From a virus, in the IMG/VR virus record IMGVR_UViG_3300025000_000416, positions 1 to 24,066 of that record: 24,066 bases of DNA. One strand, given 5' to 3'. The notes below the pieces were generated by a model, which was given only the letters and a program-made list of their open reading frames with translations, had not been told where the DNA came from and ran no database searches. Positions 1-4,848 of this stretch are shown here, piece after piece (position 1 is the first letter of the stretch; every line of letters starts with the position of its first letter). A program made the position numbers and the translations under genes.

Positions 1-131
1 GGCATTGATTGGAAACCCTTAGAAACCATGATATCTATATCAGAACATAGTGTATATTGAATATTTTTACTATCTAGTTTAAGTTTTAATATTTTGCATT
101 TAGGGCAATCATTTGAGTATAAAATAATCAT
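1..131 (-). CDS. Glutaredoxin-like protein, N-terminal part (runs off window)
   Basis: About 43 codons are visible before the window edge. The ATG (129-131) follows a strong ribosome binding site (GGAGG, 6 nt upstream). The start of the protein reads MIILYSNDCPKCKILKLKL: a short beta strand, then a CPKC pair at residues 9-12, then a helix. This is the layout of the glutaredoxin/NrdH/thioredoxin fold, whose two cysteines make the redox-active disulfide. In phages such proteins often supply electrons to ribonucleotide reductase; no reductase is visible here, so that role is inference. It is the last visible gene of the small operon downstream of the 3852-3880 promoter. The C-terminal part, with the cis-Pro loop needed to confirm the fold, is outside the window. 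Confidence 0.75.
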   Translation of the reverse strand, partial: MIILYSNDCPKCKILKLKLDSKNIQYTLCSDIDIMVSKGFQSM

Positions 132-184
132 CTAATTCCTCCAATATTTTATATTTTATTAATAAATCCGATCAAAAGATTGTT

Positions 185-385
185 CTATGCTAAAATATAA
201 TTTATATCACCACATTTTTCACACAACACTTTTCTTTTTGGTGGATTTGATGTATATATCATCCATGTATCTACTAATAATTCTTCACCGCATAATGAGC
301 AAATAATATTGCATTTTTGCCATTGCTTATTTTCTATTTGAATAGTCTTCATTTTTTCTTGATTATATTCATCAATGGTTTTCAA
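185..385 (-). CDS. Small zinc-ribbon-like protein (66 aa), unknown function
   Basis: The start is TTG (383-385), chosen because a strong GGGAGGTG lies 7 nt upstream; the stop is TAG. The C-terminal half has two CxxC pairs (CSLC near residue 30 and CEKC near residue 55) about 22 residues apart. That is the pattern of a four-cysteine zinc ribbon, which in phage proteins of this size usually means nucleic-acid or protein binding. The N-terminal 25 residues are charged and helical. It lies 20 bp after the preceding gene, so the two are probably co-transcribed. I do not recognise a named family. Confidence 0.7.
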   Translation of the reverse strand: MKTIDEYNQEKMKTIQIENKQWQKCNIICSLCGEELLVDTWMIYTSNPPKRKVLCEKCGDINYILA

Positions 386-405
386 TATGTATCACCTCCC
401 TTCAA

Positions 406-645
406 TTACTTCCAATGATTATTCTTCTTTAGAATATCAACAACCTCATCAGCATAATCAACATCAACATTAATAATAAGATATTTATTTCCTGTATTCT
501 TATTGAATTTATATCTACTGATTCTAATATTTTTAAGTATTCTAGCTAAATCTATCCTATCTTGTTCTGAAGCGTGTTTAGTCATATCCTCTTGTTTAAT
601 GACAATGTATTTATTGAAATCTGCACCACTTAAATTAACACTCAA
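406..645 (-). CDS. Unknown 79-aa protein, TTG start
   Basis: Open from a TTG at 643-645 to TAA. The product is a small mixed alpha/beta protein without signal peptide, membrane segment or cysteines, ending in a charged tail (DILKKNNHWK). I do not recognise it. The start is uncertain. An AAGGA lies about 15 nt upstream of the TTG, which is rather far, and an internal ATG (residue 21) is the alternative. The reading frame upstream is the same as that of the gene fragment at 652-736 and is separated from it by one TAA and two codons. It could therefore be translated by reinitiation after that fragment. Confidence 0.6.
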   Translation of the reverse strand: MSVNLSGADFNKYIVIKQEDMTKHASEQDRIDLARILKNIRISRYKFNKNTGNKYLIINVDVDYADEVVDILKKNNHWK

Positions 646-651
646 ATGTTT

Positions 652-736
652 TTATTCACATCCTTCTTCTTTATCTTCGATTAATTCTACCTGAACCATC
701 TTACTCCTATCTCCATAAAACCATTGCCAATTGTCC
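652..736 (-). pseudogene. 3' fragment of the gene split by the IS607 element
   Basis: Read from the GG next to the transposon end, this piece encodes 27 residues starting DNWQWFYGDRSKM and ends at TAA (652-654). Its frame matches the frame entering the other end of the transposon at 2802, provided the element is removed at the GG dinucleotides. It is therefore the C-terminus of the gene whose 5' part lies at 2802-3125. Inside it an ATG (697-699) sits behind a GGAG..AGGAG stretch, so a 15-codon remnant might still be translated, but I regard it as the tail of a broken gene. Confidence 0.75.
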
Positions 737-765
737 GTTACTAAAAACTTATAAGAAGTTATAAA
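737..765. repeat. Inverted repeat copy 1, right end of IS607 element
   Basis: This 29-bp stretch is the exact reverse complement of 2763-2791. It contains a self-complementary core (CTTATAAG) and a 5-bp stem of AACTT with AAGTT, as expected for a dimeric recombinase binding site. It abuts the GG at 735-736. A recombinase (TnpA) binding role is inferred from position. Confidence 0.9.
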
Positions 766-905
766 ATACATACATAATTTATAACTCTACGTTTCATTCC
801 TTGTTCATCGTGTTCTTTTTCGCAATATTGCTATTGCTACTCAAGTTACTTAACACTCCAAAGGCTTAAACTCCTCGGCAACGTCCGAGTACATAATATT
901 AACTT
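737..905 (-). ncRNA. Probable TnpB guide RNA (omegaRNA/reRNA) scaffold
   Basis: In TnpB systems the guide RNA covers the end of tnpB and the non-coding right end, and its guide is the flanking DNA just outside. Here about 165 nt separate the tnpB stop from the right end. They contain a tight hairpin at 874-889 (CTCGG, loop ACGTTG, CCGAG) followed by GAGTTTAAGCC, a layout typical of these scaffolds, and a 10-bp palindrome (GCAATATTGC). The guide would be the bases on the minus strand running down from 736. Limits of the RNA are estimates; function is inferred from family knowledge. Confidence 0.65.
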
Positions 906-2094
906 AACTAACCTTAAATATCTTATACTTATCAGTATCTCTTAAATTTAATGATGCATTTAAATCTCTATCTAAAATACTACCACAATTAGTACAAATC
1001 CATTCTCTATCGCTCAATTTCAACAACCTATTTACATTTCCACAATCGTGACAGGTTTTAGAACTTGGATACCATCTATCTACAATTCTTATCTCAATAT
1101 GATTCCATAATCCTTTATACTTAATCTGTCTTCCAAACTCATATAGACTTTGTTGCTGAATTGCTTTAGATAAATGTTTATTCTTCATCATTCCTTGAAT
1201 GTTTAAATCCTCTAACGACACATAAGATGGTTTGGTTTTTACTATCTCAGTAGTCGTTTGTTGAGTGTAATTATCTCTAACACCATTAAGTTTATGTTGA
1301 ACTGATTTTATCTTAAGTTCTAATTTGATGATATTCTTGGTTTTGATATACTTTAATCCATCACGATTATCTTCATATTTTCTAGAAACTTGTCTTTGAA
1401 ATCTCTTCTTTTGTTTTTCTAATCGTCTCATCTTTTTAATCTTATTAATATTACCATAAGTTTTTCCATCTGAACATATTGCTAAATCTTTAATTCCTAA
1501 ATCAATACCAATTCCTTTATTTAATGGTGTTTCAATGCTATTTGGATACTCTATCCCAACAGAAATCCACCAATTTAATCCGTCGAATGAGATCCTTGGA
1601 TTAATGTACTTAACATCTTTACCAAAAGGAATTCTATTATGTTCAGCCAATCTTACCCAATTTAACTGTTGTTTGTTTCCTTTTTTACTTTTAGCAAGTC
1701 CTTCAAATTTAACATGAGTAGATGTAAATTGGATTTTTACATTATCTTGATAGAATTTAGGAGGAGATTTCTTTCGAGTTTTGAATTGAGGGAATTTTGC
1801 TTGACCTTTAAAGAACCTTTGATAAGCTGTGCAAGCGTCTTTAATAGCTTGTTTTGGTACATTATTAGAAATACTGTTCAACCAACCAAATTCATCTTTT
1901 TTCTTCAATTGAGTTAATTCTTTTCTGAGATCATTATCAGAAATAAATTTCCCACCATTAGCATAATTCTCTTTTTCTCTACCTAACGCCCAATTAAAGG
2001 CCCATCGAGCAGTTCCAGCATTTTGAAACATTAATGTATTTTGCTTATTGTTCGGTACAAGCATTATCTTAATTCCCTTGATCAATTTCCTCAT
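904..2094 (-). CDS. tnpB: TnpB RNA-guided nuclease (IS607 accessory protein)
   Basis: The 396-aa protein has the full TnpB layout. An N-terminal helical/WED-like part begins KGIKIMLVPN. The RuvC-like triad has Asp198 in GIDLGIKDLA, Glu295 in SLEDLNIQGM and Asp377 in LDRDLNASLNL. A zinc finger with Cys348, 351, 367 and 370 sits between the last two. All catalytic and zinc residues are present and the length is normal, so it is likely active. TnpB proteins cut DNA guided by RNA from the element's right end, which favours keeping the transposon at its site. It overlaps tnpA by 26 bp and is probably translated by coupling. The ATG lies almost on top of an AAGGAG; a TTG three codons on (2085) has better spacing and may be the real start. 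Confidence 0.95.
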   Translation of the reverse strand: MRKLIKGIKIMLVPNNKQNTLMFQNAGTARWAFNWALGREKENYANGGKFISDNDLRKELTQLKKKDEFGWLNSISNNVPKQAIKDACTAYQRFFKGQAKFPQFKTRKKSPPKFYQDNVKIQFTSTHVKFEGLAKSKKGNKQQLNWVRLAEHNRIPFGKDVKYINPRISFDGLNWWISVGIEYPNSIETPLNKGIGIDLGIKDLAICSDGKTYGNINKIKKMRRLEKQKKRFQRQVSRKYEDNRDGLKYIKTKNIIKLELKIKSVQHKLNGVRDNYTQQTTTEIVKTKPSYVSLEDLNIQGMMKNKHLSKAIQQQSLYEFGRQIKYKGLWNHIEIRIVDRWYPSSKTCHDCGNVNRLLKLSDREWICTNCGSILDRDLNASLNLRDTDKYKIFKVS

Positions 2095-2704
2095 CTCCTT
2101 CCTTAATTAAATCGTCAATCATTTTTCTAGTCCTATTAGCTCTTTTCCCTTGAAGTCTACAACTGAATACAGTAATGATTTGGATTAAATCTTCTACCAA
2201 TTCTTCTTGTTGTGTCTTTTCTGTACTATCCAATATTTCAATTTCACAACCATTGAGATTTGCCATATATTCAATTAGTTCAAAGCCAAATCTAAGAAGT
2301 CTATCTTTGTACAAGATAATTATTTTATCTACTTCTTTATTATTGATTTTCTTTAATAATTCCCTTAAACCCTTTTTCTTGTAATTTATACCACTTCCAA
2401 TGTCTGTGATAATTTCATATGGTTTGTTTAGAGATTCTAAATACTTTGTTAGGTTATCCACTTGTCTTTGTAAATCGTCTTTTTGTTTATTAGAAGAAAC
2501 TCTACAATATCCAACTATAAGTTTAGGCTTCTCTAAATCATCTTCAATATTTAAAACCTCTTTTAATTGCTTATGAGAATAATATCTATAACCATTTGCT
2601 CCAGTATGATTAGGAGTTAGTTTACCACTTTTATCCCAATTTCTAAGAGTTTGTGGAGTTCTAGATATTAACTTTGAAAATTCATGTATGCTGTAATACT
2701 TCAT
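2069..2704 (-). CDS. tnpA: IS607-family serine recombinase (transposase)
   Basis: This protein catalyses excision and insertion of the element. Residues about 1-50 form a MerR-like helix-turn-helix (YYSIHEFSKL, then TPQTLRNWD and GYRYYS), which binds DNA. Residues from about 60 form the small serine-recombinase catalytic domain, with GYCRVSSNKQKDDLQRQ carrying the nucleophilic serine and KDRLLRFGFEL carrying conserved arginines. The frame is open to a GTG at 2716, but that GTG is part of the ribosome binding site AAGAGGTG. The ATG at 2702-2704, 9 nt downstream, is the better start and gives 211 aa. It overlaps tnpB. The domain order and length are normal for the family. Confidence 0.95.
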   Translation of the reverse strand: MKYYSIHEFSKLISRTPQTLRNWDKSGKLTPNHTGANGYRYYSHKQLKEVLNIEDDLEKPKLIVGYCRVSSNKQKDDLQRQVDNLTKYLESLNKPYEIITDIGSGINYKKKGLRELLKKINNKEVDKIIILYKDRLLRFGFELIEYMANLNGCEIEILDSTEKTQQEELVEDLIQIITVFSCRLQGKRANRTRKMIDDLIKEGDEEIDQGN

Positions 2705-2726
2705 TTGTATTTTCACCTCTTAATAT

Positions 2727-2755
2727 ATTATAGCATACATGAATTATAATGTAAA
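2727..2755 (-). promoter_or_regulatory. Sigma-A promoter of tnpA
   Basis: On the minus strand TTTACA (2750-2755), 17 nt, TATAAT (2727-2732), with a TG one base before the -10 (extended -10). It lies 23 bp upstream of the tnpA ATG, inside the left end of the element next to the inverted repeat, so recombinase binding there could repress it (inference). Confidence 0.8.
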
Positions 2756-2762
2756 GTATAAA

Positions 2763-2791
2763 TTTATAACTTCTTATAAGTTTTTAGTAAC
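2763..2791. repeat. Inverted repeat copy 2, left end of IS607 element
   Basis: Perfect 29-bp reverse complement of 737-765. Nine bases separate it from the GG at 2801-2802, whereas the other copy abuts its GG, so the two ends are asymmetric outside the repeat. Confidence 0.9.
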
Positions 2792-2801
2792 TGTTATGTG
2801 C

Positions 2802-3125
2802 CTCTTTTGAACAAATGTTTTTAAATTTAATGTAAACAGGATTAGAGGAGTTTTTATATAAGAATCTACTACATACCATTGATTGTACGCAATCGGAGTA
2901 TTCACATAAGCAGAAATCGAACACTAATCAATCTTCCATCCTTTCGTTTTTAATTTCTGATGATTTATTACAGAACTCTGATACCTCTAATTTATCCATT
3001 ACTTCCTTGCGATAATAACCAATTTTACCTGTATCTTGTTCAAAACAATGCATATAGTTAATTTTATCATGATAGTTTGATTCGTATTCTTCTTTGAAAA
3101 TTTCTATCCACTTTGATCCGTCCAT
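2802..3125 (-). pseudogene. 5' part of unknown gene with in-frame TGA, interrupted by IS607
   Basis: The first 65 codons (MDGSKWIEIFKEEYESNYH...) run to a TGA at 2928-2930. The same frame stays open after it for 42 codons, to the transposon's GG at 2802, and continues in frame at 735-652. The restored gene is 136 codons with one internal TGA at codon 66. The part after TGA is rich in cysteine (FCLCEYSDC, then MVCS, NIC). I do not recognise the protein. The start is also odd: a good AAAGGAAG lies about 30 nt before the ATG at 3125, and only non-standard codons (ATA at 3144-3146, ATT at 3138-3140) lie nearer. It follows the SLOG gene closely. Confidence 0.65.
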
Positions 3126-3161
3126 TGCGTCTTTTAGAATTTTTATGCTTAATCACTTCCT

Positions 3162-3551
3162 TTAAAATTTAACAATAAATACTTTTAATCCATCTTTTGT
3201 TGCTAGATTAATCATATGTTGAGTTCCTTTGCTAACTCCATTATGGTAAGCAATTAACACTCCTAATTCTGAATCTTGTTTTGCATATTTACTCATTTCA
3301 GAGTTTCTTAAATATCCTGCTTGTTTTCCAATATTCCAATCAGGAATAAATTGTTTTATTTCTAACCCATATTGTTTAGCAAATCTCTCACCAAGAATAT
3401 CTGCCCCTCTAGCTCCACCAGAAACAATTTCAACAAATTCTCTTCCTGTATTAAATCCTTCTGACTTTAATTCTCTGAAGATATGAAGTGTTTCATTTTT
3501 AAGCAATTCATAATCATTGAATTCTCTAGATCCTGCTATAATAACTCTCAT
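3162..3551 (-). CDS. SLOG-family protein (DUF2493/YpsA-related)
   Basis: The 129-aa protein shows the hallmarks of DUF2493, a Rossmann-like SLOG domain thought to bind a nucleotide ligand: GSREF (residues 7-11), SGGARGAD (44-51), PDW (70-72), GKQAG followed by RN (75-83), and a C-terminal NGVSKGT (104-110). The whole domain is present at normal length. Genes of this family are common in phages and mobile elements; their reaction is not established, though SLOG domains elsewhere sense or process nucleotide-derived signals. The start ATG follows GAGGATG with good spacing. A 15-bp inverted repeat lies immediately upstream (3574-3627). Confidence 0.9.
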   Translation of the reverse strand: MRVIIAGSREFNDYELLKNETLHIFRELKSEGFNTGREFVEIVSGGARGADILGERFAKQYGLEIKQFIPDWNIGKQAGYLRNSEMSKYAKQDSELGVLIAYHNGVSKGTQHMINLATKDGLKVFIVKF

Positions 3552-3573
3552 TTATATATCACATCCTCAGTTG

Positions 3574-3627
3574 TAGCAAGAATTTGATTAGTAGTGTTAA
3601 TAAGATAATGTGATCAAATTCTTGCTA
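3574..3627 (-). promoter_or_regulatory. 15-bp inverted repeat in the leader of the SLOG gene
   Basis: Positions 3574-3588 and 3613-3627 are perfect reverse complements with a 24-nt loop. In mRNA they would form a stable hairpin 23 nt before the ATG at 3551, just ahead of the ribosome binding site. There is no U-run after it in either direction, so it is not a standard intrinsic terminator. It could be an RNA-processing or regulatory hairpin, or a protein-binding site on DNA. Confidence 0.6.
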
Positions 3628-3675
3628 ATAATTATGATATTTATTTTATGATTTGCGTTTGTAAATTATGATTAT

Positions 3676-3822
3676 TTAACCAATCTTTTTATAGTATGTA
3701 GTTGTGTTGGTTAAATCACTTTTGCTGAACATGAAGTTTACTGTGTCTTGGGAATTGTATTCTTGGGAAGTGCAGGTAGTCCATTGACCGTCGATTCGAT
3801 TGATGATTTTTGTGGGATTCAT
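3676..3822 (-). CDS. Small protein of 48 aa, unknown
   Basis: A short ORF (MNPTKIINRIDGQW...) starting at ATG 3820-3822 with an excellent GGAGGTG 9 nt upstream and ending in TAA. A consensus sigma-A promoter lies 30 bp upstream, so this is the first gene of the operon that continues to the SLOG gene. The product is hydrophilic, rich in Thr and Ser, has one cysteine and no membrane segment. No family recognised. Confidence 0.8.
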   Translation of the reverse strand: MNPTKIINRIDGQWTTCTSQEYNSQDTVNFMFSKSDLTNTTTYYKKIG

Positions 3823-3851
3823 TTTTATTTTCACCTCCTCTCTATGTTATT

Positions 3852-3880
3852 AGTATACTACTTTGTGAGTTGTATGTCAA
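3852..3880 (-). promoter_or_regulatory. Consensus sigma-A promoter
   Basis: On the minus strand TTGACA (3875-3880), 17 nt, TATACT (3852-3857). It lies between the end of the HNH/AP2 gene and the 48-aa gene, with a GAGAGGAGGTG leader after it. It should let the host RNA polymerase transcribe the small operon independently of the replication operon. Confidence 0.88.
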
Positions 3881-3910
3881 GTAATTTTATTTATTGATTT
3901 ATAAGTTTGT

Positions 3911-4840
3911 TTAGTCAGTAATTTCAACCCGATACCCATACAAAGCTTTATATAGTTCTTCAGGAATATATTCTTTGTATCTATCTGCTATTTCTTTTAT
4001 ATGAGATTCCTTAAACTTCTTATATGCTAGATACGCATCTTCTGGATTATTATAACCACCTAACCATTTATTCTTTCTAGTTCCATTATCTGTAATATAA
4101 GAACATTGTGCTCTATATTCTTGATCTCTTTCGTGCCAGTATACTCCTATTGGTAAGTTTCCTCTAGATTTATCTGCTTTTACGAATAATGTGTTTATTG
4201 GTTGTGGAACAAATACGCAAACATCTGGATTATATGTTTTATTTCCTTTAAGTAGGATATCTTTATCTAATTCCATTCTTATATTTTGTGTTATGTAATA
4301 ATTTTCTTCTGCCCATTTAGCAAAGTTTTGATAATTATACCATTCTTCATAAATTGTTACATCTGCATAAGTACGATGAAAGTTATTATTTTTTATGTTA
4401 ACTCTTTCTATCATTGCTCGCCAATGATCATACCATATATCATCACAAGTATATTTCCCTTCACCTAAAAATCCAATACCATATAATGTTTTGCAGTAAG
4501 GCGATTTTATATTCCCTTTGTCAAAAGTGCTCCACGTAGTTACATCTTTATGACCATTGTCGAATTGTATATGTACATTACTACTATTTATATAATTTAT
4601 TACTTTAATTTTACTTCCATAACTATTACTTCTTACTTCGCCTATTCTTTTTGAATAATCAACATGATCCACTGCTCCTAATTGAAAGTCTTTATACGCT
4701 ACATTATTCCTAATATATCCACTTTCAAATTGGACATTCATATTAGTAGCACCTGTGTAATTAATTATTTTCATTTTATGTCCCTTATTGTTTATTCCTT
4801 CTTCTCCAACTCTATATGATTTTATTGTTATAACTTTCAC
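3911..4840 (-). CDS. HNH-type homing endonuclease with AP2 DNA-binding domain
   Basis: The 309-aa protein has three parts. Residues about 20-112 hold two copies of a beta-rich module (KIINYTGATNMNVQFESGY at 24-42 and KVINYINSSNVHIQFDNGH at 79-97). Residues about 130-220 match phage HNH-like endonucleases, with W-x-x-M-x-x-R spacing, ADVTIYEEW and LDKDILLKGNKTYNPDVCVF. Residues about 228-275 are an AP2 domain (IGVYWHERDQEYRAQ ... KWLGGYNNPEDAYLAY). Free-standing enzymes of this kind cut DNA and spread their own gene. It starts with GTG, 6 bp after the helicase gene, and is the last gene before the 3852-3880 promoter, so it looks like a selfish insertion at the end of the replication operon. 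Confidence 0.88.
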   Translation of the reverse strand: MKVITIKSYRVGEEGINNKGHKMKIINYTGATNMNVQFESGYIRNNVAYKDFQLGAVDHVDYSKRIGEVRSNSYGSKIKVINYINSSNVHIQFDNGHKDVTTWSTFDKGNIKSPYCKTLYGIGFLGEGKYTCDDIWYDHWRAMIERVNIKNNNFHRTYADVTIYEEWYNYQNFAKWAEENYYITQNIRMELDKDILLKGNKTYNPDVCVFVPQPINTLFVKADKSRGNLPIGVYWHERDQEYRAQCSYITDNGTRKNKWLGGYNNPEDAYLAYKKFKESHIKEIADRYKEYIPEELYKALYGYRVEITD

Positions 4841-4848
4841 TTCTCTTT

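Larger units (their letters stand above)
737..2800 (-). mobile_element. IS607-family transposon with tnpA and tnpB
   Basis: The 2064-bp element carries a serine recombinase (tnpA) and a TnpB nuclease gene overlapping by 26 bp, the standard IS607 arrangement. Both boundaries are set by GG dinucleotides (735-736 and 2801-2802 on the minus strand), which IS607 recombinases are known to use as crossover core. Collapsing the element to one GG restores an open reading frame running from 3125 through 2802 into 736-652. The right end (low coordinate) begins directly with the 29-bp inverted repeat; the left end has 9 extra bases between GG and the repeat. It has its own promoter and looks intact. Confidence 0.88.

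Noticed and set aside
652-699. A separate 15-codon gene with a ribosome binding site
   Set aside because: It is the in-frame end of the gene interrupted by the IS607 element; the GGAG/AGGAG stretch lies within that gene's codons.
2792-2927. Alternative frame with GTG start (VNTPIAYNQWYVV...) between the TGA and the transposon
   Set aside because: It looks protein-like, but it does not join in frame with the 652-736 fragment after removal of the element and has no ribosome binding site; the other frame does join.
3054-3155. A 29-codon GTG frame near the AAAGGAAG site
   Set aside because: The GTG overlaps the ribosome binding site itself and the product is short and very basic, with no support.
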